Shown: piece after piece, positions 43,007-51,772 of the stretch | Position numbering within the stretch: the stretch's first letter is position 1 | Layout of the letters: each line of letters begins with the position of its first letter | Assembly (NCBI RefSeq): GCF_011742555.1 | Contig: NZ_JAAQQR010000011.1 | Coordinates: forward strand, 1-64,000 | Source: Luteibacter jiangsuensis | GTDB lineage: Bacteria > Pseudomonadota > Gammaproteobacteria > Xanthomonadales > Rhodanobacteraceae | Direction of reading: 5' to 3' | DNA: 64,000 bases | Translations under genes and position numbers: made by a program | Notes under the pieces: model-generated | What the model was told of the DNA's origin: nothing | Databases searched by the model: none | The model's input: only the letters and a program-made list of their open reading frames with translations

Positions 43007-43504
43007 TCAAAGTTCCACAAGCTTCGCCATGTCGCACGATGAGTAGTACATGCGACAATCTTTGCTCACTTCGCTGCACTCCCCGAGTGCTGCCGACTCC
43101 GCGGCGCCTTTTGTCGTTCCTGATCGGTACGATACTCGTTCGGATCCCACCGCCATGGCGATGCATCCATTCGCCGCAGAGATCTTGAAGGTGCAGTTCT
43201 TCCCGCCGTTTGCTTTGCAGTCGCTTATCGCTGCGGAGATCGCATCATCTTCAACGAGCTTTCCAGTGGATGTGCCGAGAATCCCGAGCTCGCTATCGCC
43301 GGCAATAGCCTGCCACTGCGATACCCAACGTGCTTTCGGACGAGTTGCCTGCTGCTGTTGGTAACCGGGCGGAAGTGGGCCGCAGGACCGTACGTCGGTC
43401 CCGGAATAAGGGATCATGCCAGGCGGGCAGCCATTTTCAGCGTGCGCACCAGTCACACCGAGGGCCAGACACACTGCAATCAGTATAAGCATCAGCGATT
43501 TCAT
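43007..43504 (-). CDS. Secreted DUF4189 protein (c)
   Basis: A 165-residue protein: signal peptide about 1-22 (LILIAVCLALGVTGAHA), Cys motif ENGCPPGMIPYSGTDVRSCG, a Gln run, then DUF4189 (SQWQAIAGDSELGILG, SDCKANGGKNCTFKI, NGCIAMAVG, YYSSCDMAK). The most diverged of the four. Its ATG overlaps the stop of a truncated gene upstream (ATGA). Confidence 0.8.
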   Translation of the reverse strand: MKSLMLILIAVCLALGVTGAHAENGCPPGMIPYSGTDVRSCGPLPPGYQQQQATRPKARWVSQWQAIAGDSELGILGTSTGKLVEDDAISAAISDCKANGGKNCTFKISAANGCIAMAVGSERVSYRSGTTKGAAESAALGECSEVSKDCRMYYSSCDMAKLVEL

Positions 43505-43623
43505 GAGCTACCTGCTGTTGGGCGCCGTTGTCTCAACTTCGTCACGCTGCTCTGCACGTGGGCCCATCCCGTTACAAAGAGGTCTGTGGCGCAGGCGAGG
43601 CCGAACTTAAATCGCAGCTGCAT
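43501..43623 (-). pseudogene. Truncated copy of the 40577-41227 secreted-protein gene
   Basis: MQLRFKFGLACATDLFVTGW then AHVQSS, against MQLRLKFGLACATALLVSGW AHAQ-like in the intact gene. The DNA upstream of both ATGs is also alike. The frame leaves the homology after the signal peptide and stops after 40 codons, overlapping the start of DUF4189 (c). A duplication remnant that may still serve as a coupling leader. Confidence 0.8.
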
Positions 43624-43702
43624 CAGTTGGCTTCTGGTCCACTTGTCTGGTCTTGAGGTTGTGACTGCAATATCCCGAGTGTGGTTCTGAAAGCGCCCAC
43701 GT

Positions 43703-44203
43703 CTAGTTCCCGTATGCGATGTCAGTACAAGTCGAATAATACGGCTTGCATCCAGTCGAGTCGCTCTTATTACATTCAGTGACCGCTTGGTTCTCTGCAG
43801 TCATCTGCGTAGGTCCCTCTGCCGTTGCGAGTCGCGTGGTTCCGACGGCCACAGCTATGCACTGGTTCTTTACTGCTCCTATGATCTTGCAGTCAGTCCC
43901 GCCTTGAGTGGCGCAGTCAGACATGGCTCCCAAAATCGCCTCATCTTCGGAGGCTTTGTTGAGTCCTCCCCCAAGAATGCCCTTCGATTTGCCGAATGCG
44001 AGAGCGGTCCAGCGGGCCACTCTCGACGGGCCGCGAAAGGTATCGCCTGGGCCTGTTGGTTGCGGCGAACTTCCCATCGGTACACAGGCTTTCCAACCAT
44101 GTCCAGACTGGGGCACCTGCCCAGGGGGACAGCCATCCTCGGCGAACACGGGGCAGGAAAGCCACATAAGTGTTAGAGCCACGATTAATTTGATGAGCGG
44201 CAT
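43703..44203 (-). CDS. Secreted DUF4189 protein (d), next to virB6
   Basis: A 166-residue protein: signal peptide (IVALTLMWLSCPVFA), Cys motif EDGCPPGQVPQSGHGWKACV, DUF4189 core (ARWTALAFGKSKGILGGGLN, SDCATQGGTDCKIIG, NQCIAVAVG, AEGPTQMTAE). It begins three bases after the virB6 stop, so the pair is probably co-translated. Being the copy joined to intact virB6, it may be the ancestral one. Confidence 0.83.
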   Translation of the reverse strand: MPLIKLIVALTLMWLSCPVFAEDGCPPGQVPQSGHGWKACVPMGSSPQPTGPGDTFRGPSRVARWTALAFGKSKGILGGGLNKASEDEAILGAMSDCATQGGTDCKIIGAVKNQCIAVAVGTTRLATAEGPTQMTAENQAVTECNKSDSTGCKPYYSTCTDIAYGN

Positions 44204-44205
44204 GA

Positions 44206-45297
44206 CTACATCCGATCCCTTGCAGGCACTGACTTAACGACATCTTGCTGCGGTAGCACTGGCACGGAAGGCATTGTTCGCACGCCCAGCGCGCCAATGT
44301 CCTCCGAGTCTCTTCCGCGAGTAGCTGCCGCACTATCTCCGCCGGAAAGCCTATGCGCCGACCAAGACCCCGGAGGCTGCCCACTCGGCCCAATGCTGCT
44401 GCCGGCGCCACCGAAGGCGGAATAGGTGAGGAAGTTGCCGAGGGTGCCCTGGAAGAACATGGCCGCCATGGGCGGTACGGAGACGATGAGGGCAGTAAGC
44501 AACAGGCCGATGCCGCCTTGCTGCATGGCGATGCTGTTCAGGCCCTCGGTGCTGCTGCCCAGAAGTTTGTTCACGATCTTGGCGCCCCACATGGCTTCGT
44601 TGATCTTGATCGTGAGGCGAAGAACGATGCTGCATACGACGCTCAGCAGCGCCATGGAGAAGATGGTGCCGATGCCGTACATGATCCAGCGCCGGAACAG
44701 TTCCTTGGTCTGGTCGAAGATCAGGCAAAGGATGAACAGCGGGCCGAGGCCAATGAACAGGGCCATGGCGAACTGGTAGAGAAGAAGCATGACACCTGCA
44801 GCCATGGGAGGGCTGGCGGTGCCGAATGCGGCTATCCAGGACGCGCGCTGCTTGTTGGCAAGCATTTCGGCATCGCTCGGGACTACCTGCACTGAGTTGA
44901 TCGTACTCAGTGCGAGCTGTGTCCAGGCGAGGTTCCCGTCGATGGAGTCCGCCGTCGTTTCCTTGTCGCTGCCGGTGAAGATGCCGTGCACCGCCTTGTC
45001 AAGATCCACCGTGAGGAAGTTGTGCAAGTCCGTGCCCGCCACTGCCATGGTCGTCGCCGCGCCCACGATGACCGCGATGCGACCCATGTTGAGTACGGTG
45101 GCCATCAGCGGTTCACGTGACTGACCGCTAAGGATTCGGTAACCCTGAAGGAGTATCCACAAGGTCACGAGCACGAGTGCCAGGGCGCTCGCCCACGACA
45201 TCATGCGGCCCATAAGCTCCATGCCGAACTTGCTGATCTGCTCGTTGAGATAGTCGTAGACCAGTCGGAAGTATATGTAATCCGTAATATTTGGCAT
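44206..45297 (-). CDS. virB6: T4SS inner-membrane channel protein VirB6
   Basis: A 363-residue polytopic membrane protein: hydrophobic segments near 28-48 (MMSWASALALVLVTLWILL), 75-95, 165-190 (AAGVMLLLYQFAMALFIGLG) and 195-225. A conserved LNSIAMQQGGIGLLLTALIV and a Gly/Ser-rich cytoplasmic tail follow. VirB6 forms part of the inner-membrane pore with VirB8 and VirB3. It follows virB5 by 56 bases. Its 3' end exists in two extra broken copies downstream. Confidence 0.93.
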   Translation of the reverse strand: MPNITDYIYFRLVYDYLNEQISKFGMELMGRMMSWASALALVLVTLWILLQGYRILSGQSREPLMATVLNMGRIAVIVGAATTMAVAGTDLHNFLTVDLDKAVHGIFTGSDKETTADSIDGNLAWTQLALSTINSVQVVPSDAEMLANKQRASWIAAFGTASPPMAAGVMLLLYQFAMALFIGLGPLFILCLIFDQTKELFRRWIMYGIGTIFSMALLSVVCSIVLRLTIKINEAMWGAKIVNKLLGSSTEGLNSIAMQQGGIGLLLTALIVSVPPMAAMFFQGTLGNFLTYSAFGGAGSSIGPSGQPPGSWSAHRLSGGDSAAATRGRDSEDIGALGVRTMPSVPVLPQQDVVKSVPARDRM

Positions 45298-45353
45298 GTC
45301 GCCTTATTCCTGAATGTGTGTTACCAATCCGCATGATCCTTGCGGTTCGGGTA

Positions 45354-46151
45354 TCAATTGAAAGCGGCTTTCAGCGCCACGGTGTTCACCACTGTTCCCA
45401 GGACGCTCGGCGACCCAGCCATGGCTCGCCGCGAGAGGTTGGCCTGCATCGTGAGGAGCATGTCGATTTGGGCGTCAGCTTGCTTTTGATTGGATTCCCA
45501 CTGGGCGCGGGCCGTATCCAATGTCTGACCGAACTCGGTCAACTGGGCAGTAAAGTTCGCCGTATTGCCGTTGGATTCGCCAATCTTGCTGATGAGCGTG
45601 CTCTGAGCGGTCGCCATCTCAGTGCCCTTTTGGGCCACATAGTTGAGATAGCGAACAGTGTCGTTGTACTTGAGGTTCTTGGCCTGGACGATCATCGCGC
45701 AGATATTTTGCTGCTGCTGCAGTACATCGCCATTCATGTCAGGAATCAACTTGTCGAGCGCCGTATCGAGGACGCCGGCGAGCCCTCCGTTTGCTACTCG
45801 TCCTGGGCACTCGACATCCACGCCGAAATCCTCAGCCACTTCCGTGAACTGATGCTTGAGTGTGAACAAGGTGAAGTTGAGGTGCTGAAGTTTGTTGAGC
45901 TGTGTCTGCCAGAAGGTGGCTTGGTCGGCGTAATGCTGGATGACGCTTTGGTAATGCTGCGCCGTTTCAATCCAGCGACCGTACTGGTCATAGTAATTCT
46001 GCAGCGAGTTGGCGATCGCCGTGTAGTCGATGACCGGCCAACCCGCGCGAGCAGGTTCGCTATGCATGCCGCAGGTCACGGTCAAGGCCGCGCCGAGCAC
46101 GATCTTGAGAAGTGGGCTGCGAACGGACTTGAATTGAGTAGTTGTGCTCAT
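45354..46151 (-). CDS. virB5: T4SS minor pilin VirB5
   Basis: A 265-residue exported helical protein: signal peptide about 1-36 (KIVLGAALTVTCGMHSEPARA), then GWPVIDYTAIANSLQNYYDQ, a typical VirB5 start. Long coiled helices with Gln-rich segments follow (DVLQQQQNICAMIVQAKNLK). It would sit at the tip or base of the pilus. Placed between virB4 and virB6 in the usual X-T4SS order. Confidence 0.88.
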   Translation of the reverse strand: MSTTTQFKSVRSPLLKIVLGAALTVTCGMHSEPARAGWPVIDYTAIANSLQNYYDQYGRWIETAQHYQSVIQHYADQATFWQTQLNKLQHLNFTLFTLKHQFTEVAEDFGVDVECPGRVANGGLAGVLDTALDKLIPDMNGDVLQQQQNICAMIVQAKNLKYNDTVRYLNYVAQKGTEMATAQSTLISKIGESNGNTANFTAQLTEFGQTLDTARAQWESNQKQADAQIDMLLTMQANLSRRAMAGSPSVLGTVVNTVALKAAFN

Positions 46152-46187
46152 GATGGTCTCCTATCCTGAGTCGACGATGGTTGTCAG

Positions 46188-48653
46188 TTACGCGACACGT
46201 TGGGACGAGGTGGGTGTAGGACGAGGGGATGGCCGGCCCTTGCCGCTGCCCTTGCGGTTCTCGTAGAACGCGTCTAGCCACTGCTCCGGGCGAAGATCGT
46301 CCGGCGATACGCCTTCGGTTTCGGCGCGTGCAGCAAGAATTTCGTGCATGATTTCGATGTTGTCCGTCGATGCAGAGATGACGGCCAGAGCGTCGTCCAG
46401 TCCGCGCAGATTCAACTGGCAGACAGCGGACGCGTGGCCTTGCTTCACGAGGAAGCAGCGAGAGCGCTCGTCGAGGCTCACCACGACCTGGTACTCCGCC
46501 TCCGTCAGTTTCAGGCCGTCGACATAGTCTTCGCGACTGGCATTGGGATTCGGGAGCAGGATCATGGTGGCCGTCTGCTCGATGAGCGCGGCCGAGATAT
46601 CGCTGGCCAGCGCATCTTCCGGACTCTGGGTCGCGAAGATGCCAAGTCCGTTCTGCTTTCGAATGGTCTTCTGCTTGTTCTTGGCGAATTCCTTGAGGCC
46701 ACCCTTGCCGTCGAGAATCTTCCAGAACTCGTCCATCACATAGATGAGACGCCGGCCGTCGATGAGCGCCTCGAGCCGGTGCAGAAGATAGTTGATGACG
46801 GGTGCCCGGACTTCGGGGTTGTCGATGATGTCCGTGTAATCGAAGCCGATGATGTTGGCCTTCGTCAGGTCGACGGTGTCACGGGGGTTGTCGAAAACCC
46901 AACCCAGCGAATTGCCGGCCGTCCATTTGCGCATGCGAATGAAGAGGCCGTCGTCTCCGAGGTTCGGCAAACTCTTCTGGAAGTTCGTCATGGTGCGCAG
47001 ATGCATGGGCGTGTCGAGCATGCTCTCCACGGCCCGGAAGATGTCTTCCTCTTCCCGCGAGCTGTAGACGCTCTTGCCGGCCAGCACCTTGATCAGGTCG
47101 GCGAGGAACTGCACGTTCGCCTCGTTTCGCTCGCATTGGAACGGGTTGAAGCCGGTCGGCTTACCGTTTTCCAGGGCGAGATAGTTGCCACCACAGGCAC
47201 GCACGAAGATCTCGGCGCCGCGATCCTTGTCGAAGAAGAAGATCGTGGGGGAGGGGGAAAGCTTCTGAACCTGGCTCAGCAGGAAGTTGATGAGCGCGGT
47301 CTTACCGGTACCGGACTTTCCGATCACCATGGTGTTGGCGATGGCTTTCTCGCCTAGCGAGTTCTCAGCCGGGTGCGTGGCGTGGAAATTGAAGTAGTAG
47401 GGCTGCCCATTCGTCGTCTGCAGCGTGGTAACGCAGTTGCCCCACGGATTGTTTTCCTTCTTGCCGGTGGCGAAATTGTGCAGCGGCGAGAGGCCGAGGA
47501 AATTGAGCGAACTGACATTGGCCAGGCGGGTTCGGTATTTCCAGTTGCCCGGAAACTGAGCGTAGAACGCCGCGGTGACGGCCAGGTCTTCCTTGACAGT
47601 GACAAATCCTGCATTGGACAGCTCGGCCCGCGTGGCAGCAATCTGCTGTGAGAGCAGATCCTGGCTAGGCGCGTATATCGCAATGGTGAAGTGGTACTCA
47701 CCAAGCACGAAGTTGCCGGACGCGAGCTGGTCCATGGCATGGTCCAGTTCCACGATCTGGCTCACGGCCTTGTCGCCCGACGAGATCATCATGCCCTTGG
47801 TCCGCTCTAGCGCCGACAGCGCATTCTGCCGTCCCATGGGCGAGAACGAATGGGTGATGACGTACTCGAAGTCGAGGTACTTCAAGCCATTGAGGATGCC
47901 GGGGTAAGTCGCCTCGACATACTCCTTGAGGTTGAGTATCGCGCCGAAGTGATTCTTTCCATCCGGTGTCGTGAGCACGTAATCGCCGGTCTTCGCCGAG
48001 AAGCGTTGCCGGCTCACCGGGAGGTAATCATAAATTGGCGCCTGTAGCGACGGCACGGGTTCGTCGATACGGTTGAGAATGTATCCGTAGAGCTCGAGAA
48101 CCTCCGAGAAGACCACGCCATTAGGTGCCTCATAGAGGCCAAGACGGTAGGGCGCGTAGTCCTTGAGCACAGCCTCGACGTTGCCGGCGAGTTCGAGCAC
48201 GGTGGCGATGGCCTGTGCCTGCTCTTGTTGGAGCCGTTCGATGTTGGCGCTCTTTTCCACCCAGCGCTTACCCTCGACCACCGGGCGATAGATCATGGTC
48301 AGGTACAGCTCATTCTGCATGAGCTTTTGCCCTGACAGTGAGCTGTAGTAGGCGTCGGAGAGTGCCTGGTTGAAAGGCTGTTCGAACTTTGAACTGTCCT
48401 TGATCGGCCTGCGCCGACGGATGTCGTGAACCCAGAAGGCCACGTTCGGGTAGTCCGGCGCACGCAGCGTCTGCAGCATGCGGTTGAAGGTATTGTGCCG
48501 GTGCTCGATCTCCCATTCCTCCCTGCCGACGAAGGGCAGGCCGTCCAGGCGCCACACCAATAGGTAGTCCCCGCCGGTGGTCTTGACGACCGTCGGCGAG
48601 ACATGGCTCGAAAGCGTGATATGTGTGGCTATGGGTGCGTCGGGCGTAAACAT
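46188..48653 (-). CDS. virB4: T4SS assembly ATPase VirB4
   Basis: An 821-residue ATPase from ATG 48653 (MFTPDAPIATHITLSSHVSP); the frame extends to 48773, but only across the virB3 end. The N-terminal half is CagE/TrbE-like. Walker A is VIGKSGTGKTALINFLL and Walker B LIYVMDEFWKILDGKGG. It drives pilus assembly and substrate movement. About 60 bases separate it from virB3. Confidence 0.96.
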   Translation of the reverse strand: MFTPDAPIATHITLSSHVSPTVVKTTGGDYLLVWRLDGLPFVGREEWEIEHRHNTFNRMLQTLRAPDYPNVAFWVHDIRRRRPIKDSSKFEQPFNQALSDAYYSSLSGQKLMQNELYLTMIYRPVVEGKRWVEKSANIERLQQEQAQAIATVLELAGNVEAVLKDYAPYRLGLYEAPNGVVFSEVLELYGYILNRIDEPVPSLQAPIYDYLPVSRQRFSAKTGDYVLTTPDGKNHFGAILNLKEYVEATYPGILNGLKYLDFEYVITHSFSPMGRQNALSALERTKGMMISSGDKAVSQIVELDHAMDQLASGNFVLGEYHFTIAIYAPSQDLLSQQIAATRAELSNAGFVTVKEDLAVTAAFYAQFPGNWKYRTRLANVSSLNFLGLSPLHNFATGKKENNPWGNCVTTLQTTNGQPYYFNFHATHPAENSLGEKAIANTMVIGKSGTGKTALINFLLSQVQKLSPSPTIFFFDKDRGAEIFVRACGGNYLALENGKPTGFNPFQCERNEANVQFLADLIKVLAGKSVYSSREEEDIFRAVESMLDTPMHLRTMTNFQKSLPNLGDDGLFIRMRKWTAGNSLGWVFDNPRDTVDLTKANIIGFDYTDIIDNPEVRAPVINYLLHRLEALIDGRRLIYVMDEFWKILDGKGGLKEFAKNKQKTIRKQNGLGIFATQSPEDALASDISAALIEQTATMILLPNPNASREDYVDGLKLTEAEYQVVVSLDERSRCFLVKQGHASAVCQLNLRGLDDALAVISASTDNIEIMHEILAARAETEGVSPDDLRPEQWLDAFYENRKGSGKGRPSPRPTPTSSQRVA

Positions 48654-48711
48654 GGCGGTTTCACCGTATGGAGCACGAAAGGCCCTGGCAATGGATGCCA
48701 GGGCGGGAGAC

Positions 48712-49023
48712 CTACTTCTTGCGCTTGTTCTTGGGGTCGCGGTAGTTGTTGGGGGTGAACACCCACATACCACCGTGTTCCTGCACGTTCCTCATCCGCG
48801 TCTTGAACTGCAGCCGCAGTCCAAGAAGACGGAAGATCATCTCGTCGCGCTTCGCCATCATTCGCATGATGAAGATCACGACCGGCATAAGGAGCAGGTA
48901 CCAGTAGTTGAAGTACATGGCCAGCAGCAAGCACGAGCCCGCACCCATGAAAAAAGGGACGTAAGGCACGCCCATGAACATGGGGGGGCGCGTGCAACCC
49001 CGGAACAGTACGTTCTTATGCAT
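48712..49023 (-). CDS. virB3: T4SS inner-membrane protein VirB3
   Basis: A 103-residue protein starting at ATG 49023 (MHKNVLFRGCTRPPMFMGVP), a natural VirB3 start. The frame is open to 49173, but that part overlaps virB2. Two hydrophobic stretches (VPFFMGAGSCLLLAMYF, YLLLMPVVIFIMRMM) and a basic tail ending KNKRKK. Its start overlaps the virB2 stop by eight bases. Confidence 0.92.
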   Translation of the reverse strand: MHKNVLFRGCTRPPMFMGVPYVPFFMGAGSCLLLAMYFNYWYLLLMPVVIFIMRMMAKRDEMIFRLLGLRLQFKTRMRNVQEHGGMWVFTPNNYRDPKNKRKK

Positions 49024-49444
49024 GGAAATGCAGGAAATGCATGGCCGTCTGCATTGCGTCGATGAGCATACCCACGTTGCCTGCTTCCGTGCACTGGCCG
49101 CTGGCGCCGGCATCGTCGCCCTGGACAACTGTCTTGGCGATCTGGGCGGCGGCACCGATGAGCACGCCGCCAATGAGGGCCGGGGTCACATCAGAGATGC
49201 GCTTGTGGGCGAAGGCAATCTGGTAGCCGGAGAAGATCACTGCGACCGTCACCACGACGATCGAAGCGGCGTTGAGGATGCCCTTGATGTTCGAGAAGAA
49301 TCCGCAGACCTTATCTTGGGTGGTCTGCGCGAAGGCGAGTTCGGGCATGACAAGCAAGGCGAGCACTGCGAAGAGGGCAATCGTGTTGAGCAGCGGATGC
49401 CTGGATTTGGCGATGGCGGTGCTGATGGCGGACAGGGACATCAT
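49016..49444 (-). CDS. virB2: T4SS major pilin VirB2
   Basis: A 142-residue pilin precursor with a long signal peptide ending near PELAFAQ (about residue 39). Two hydrophobic helices follow (SIVVVTVAVIFSGYQIAFAH and TPALIGGVLIGAAAQIA) with a short basic loop. X-T4SS pilins are longer at the C-terminus than Agrobacterium VirB2, as here. Start ATG 49444 or the next codon. Confidence 0.9.
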   Translation of the reverse strand: MMSLSAISTAIAKSRHPLLNTIALFAVLALLVMPELAFAQTTQDKVCGFFSNIKGILNAASIVVVTVAVIFSGYQIAFAHKRISDVTPALIGGVLIGAAAQIAKTVVQGDDAGASGQCTEAGNVGMLIDAMQTAMHFLHFHA

Positions 49445-49573
49445 TCAGTTCCTTCATTTCGGTTGGATCGGGAAAGGACGGCATGCTTGGCCGTCCGATT
49501 TGTGAGAGCTGCTTTCCGCGCAGCCAGCGGTGCGGTGGCATCGCCCGGAATCCGTCCGGCACGCGCCTGCAAA

Positions 49574-50680
49574 TCAGAAAACGAAGGCATCGTCGGTACC
49601 TCCGTTGCGGACATCCGCGTTGTCTACCGCCGGCCGGGCGGGTGCCGCCGCGGGCGGCAGCGTCGCGCCCTGGACGGGATCGTTGGGCCCTCGCACCTGA
49701 GGCACGAAGACATCGTTGCCGGCCGGCGACGATGCTGATACGCCGATCTGGGACATCACCGCGGAAGTGGCGGGATCGGTGCGAATCATCCCCGGCTGCA
49801 TCGGAGCGCTCGGTGGAAGCTGCGCGCCGATTTGCCTCATGACCGCGGCAGTGGCCGGATCGGTGGGGATTGGCCCAGGAGGCGGGGCGGGCGTGTTGTT
49901 TAGCGCGGGGTTGGTGATGGGAACCGCTCCCGGCATGCCGTTATTCGCGCGCTGAAGTGCCTGCAAGGCTTGCAGCGTCTGCGGGTCCATGCCGGCAGGA
50001 TGCGCGGCATTGGAATCGGGGTAGCCGGCCGATTGTGGGGCCCCGCCGGTGCCGCTGGCTCCGGTGGCGCCGGCGATGGCAGGCCCCACAACGGCAGCGA
50101 CCGCCGAGTCGACGACGCTCCGCATGGCCACCCTATAGGCGGGGCTATCCGGCTTGAGTCCTTCCGGCGACTTTCCGGTGACTCGCGCAACCCTCACGGG
50201 CGTCTTCGTCACGAGGGGAATCGGTTGCGTGCCCGTGAAGGTGGCATCGCGGGACATCGAGTCGAACACGCGCTGGACATAGCCATGTTCGTAGCCGGTA
50301 GTGAAATTGCCGGAGTAGTAGCAGCTGAACGCTTTGCCCCAGTCCTTGCCCGCGCTGGCGTAGCACTGCGCGAGAATGCGCGAGCCGGCCACGAGGTTGG
50401 GGCAGTACTCGAAGGCTTTCTCGTAGGTGTCCAGGCCGTATTTGCCCAGATTGGAGCGGTTGACCTGCGCGATACCGAGCGAATAGTTGTAGCCACGCGA
50501 CTCGAGCATGCGAGCGGTGGCGACGGCCTCCGGGAGGTTCTGCGGCTGGCGCACAAGCTGCCCGCCCACGACGCCGATGGCGAAGGGGTTCTTGCTCGAT
50601 TCGACGTTGACGACGTGCTTCATCACCTCGGCCGGCACGGCAAGGTTCTGGCAGCTCATCATTTCCAATCCTGGTATCAC
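49574..50680 (-). CDS. virB1: T4SS lytic transglycosylase VirB1
   Basis: A 368-residue protein with an SLT-type domain (about 1-160): catalytic Glu27 in VVNVESSKNPFAIG, then NYSLGIAQVNRSNLGKYG and CYYSGNFTTGY. A long Pro/Ala-rich C-terminal half has repeated DPATAAVMRQIG-like units (DPATSAVMSQIG). GTG start at 50680, eight bases after AGGAG. No standard signal peptide is visible, so export may depend on the system. It opens the cell wall for channel assembly. Confidence 0.9.
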   Translation of the reverse strand: MIPGLEMMSCQNLAVPAEVMKHVVNVESSKNPFAIGVVGGQLVRQPQNLPEAVATARMLESRGYNYSLGIAQVNRSNLGKYGLDTYEKAFEYCPNLVAGSRILAQCYASAGKDWGKAFSCYYSGNFTTGYEHGYVQRVFDSMSRDATFTGTQPIPLVTKTPVRVARVTGKSPEGLKPDSPAYRVAMRSVVDSAVAAVVGPAIAGATGASGTGGAPQSAGYPDSNAAHPAGMDPQTLQALQALQRANNGMPGAVPITNPALNNTPAPPPGPIPTDPATAAVMRQIGAQLPPSAPMQPGMIRTDPATSAVMSQIGVSASSPAGNDVFVPQVRGPNDPVQGATLPPAAAPARPAVDNADVRNGGTDDAFVF

Positions 50681-50721
50681 CTTTACAACTCCTGTCTAAT
50701 GACCTGTTGTCGTGAAGAGAG

Positions 50722-51765
50722 TTACCCCCCGCCCGCGCCGCTCAGTGCGCGAGCCGGGTTGAAATCGATGCCGGTGATGTACCGACGGCCAGCGTGTGCC
50801 TTGATGTGAACCACGATGTCGATCGTCAGCATCAAGAGGCGTTTGATCGTGGAGAACTCCAGGCCGGCTCCTTCCGTCGAGGCCTTTACCATCAGTCCCA
50901 ACTGGTCCCAGGTCTGCTCCACGCTGCCCGCGTGGCAGCTTGTGATGGAACCGGGGTGGCCGGACGCGCAGTTGCGAATGAAGTAGAACGATTCGTCACC
51001 GCGCAATTCGGCGAGGATGATCCGGTCGGGCTTCATTCGCAGGCATGCTTCCATGCAGCTCTTGGCCGTGACGTTGCTCGTGCTCTGGCCGCCCTTGGAG
51101 TAGAGCAGGTGCACGACGTTGGGCTGATCGATGAACAGTTCCCGCGCATCCTCGATCGTCACCAGCCGCTCGTCCGGCGGTATGTGGTTGACCAGCGACT
51201 TCATGAAGGTGGTCTTGCCGCTGCCGGTGGCACCAGCGACCACGATGTTCTTCTTGTTGAGCACCGCATGACGGAAGAAATCCGCGTAGCGTCGCTCCGA
51301 GCGCAGTTCGAGCAGTTCGCGGTCGGCCTGGCTGATCGTGTGCTCGCCTTCCAGGATCTCGGAAAAGAACCCGTCCTGATCGTACTGGGCGAGGGTCCGG
51401 GTCTGTTTGGATGGCAGGCGAATGGTGATCGATATACGGCCGGCCTCGCAGGCCGGGGGAATCACGAACTGCGCGCGCTGCCCGGTCGGAAAGGTGAGCG
51501 ACACCACGGGGTCGGTATCCGTGATGCGCTGGCCCGTGTTGCTTTCATTGACCACGGCGGTGCAGAACTGACGGGCACGCTCGAAGGTGAGCGAGGGCAC
51601 CTCCACGCGCTGCCAACCGTCCCGGCGTTCGAGATACAGCTCGCCGGGACGATTGATGCAGATTTCCGTGACGTCCGGCTCGGCAAGGAAGCCCTTCACC
51701 CCCAGCACCTCGTACTGGTAGTCAAGGAAGTCGTTGCTGACGCTGGCCAGTGCGCTCTCGCTCAT
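50722..51765 (-). CDS. virB11: T4SS traffic ATPase VirB11
   Basis: A 347-residue hexameric ATPase from ATG 51765 (MSESALASVSNDFLDYQYEV); an in-frame start at 51819 would overlap virB10. Walker A VAGATGSGKTTFMKSL, Asp box LVTIEDARELF, Walker B-type RIILAELRGDE, His box SCHAGSV. Eight bases separate it from the virB10 stop. It switches the channel between pilus assembly and secretion. Confidence 0.96.
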   Translation of the reverse strand: MSESALASVSNDFLDYQYEVLGVKGFLAEPDVTEICINRPGELYLERRDGWQRVEVPSLTFERARQFCTAVVNESNTGQRITDTDPVVSLTFPTGQRAQFVIPPACEAGRISITIRLPSKQTRTLAQYDQDGFFSEILEGEHTISQADRELLELRSERRYADFFRHAVLNKKNIVVAGATGSGKTTFMKSLVNHIPPDERLVTIEDARELFIDQPNVVHLLYSKGGQSTSNVTAKSCMEACLRMKPDRIILAELRGDESFYFIRNCASGHPGSITSCHAGSVEQTWDQLGLMVKASTEGAGLEFSTIKRLLMLTIDIVVHIKAHAGRRYITGIDFNPARALSGAGGG

Positions 51766-51772
51766 GTCCGCC

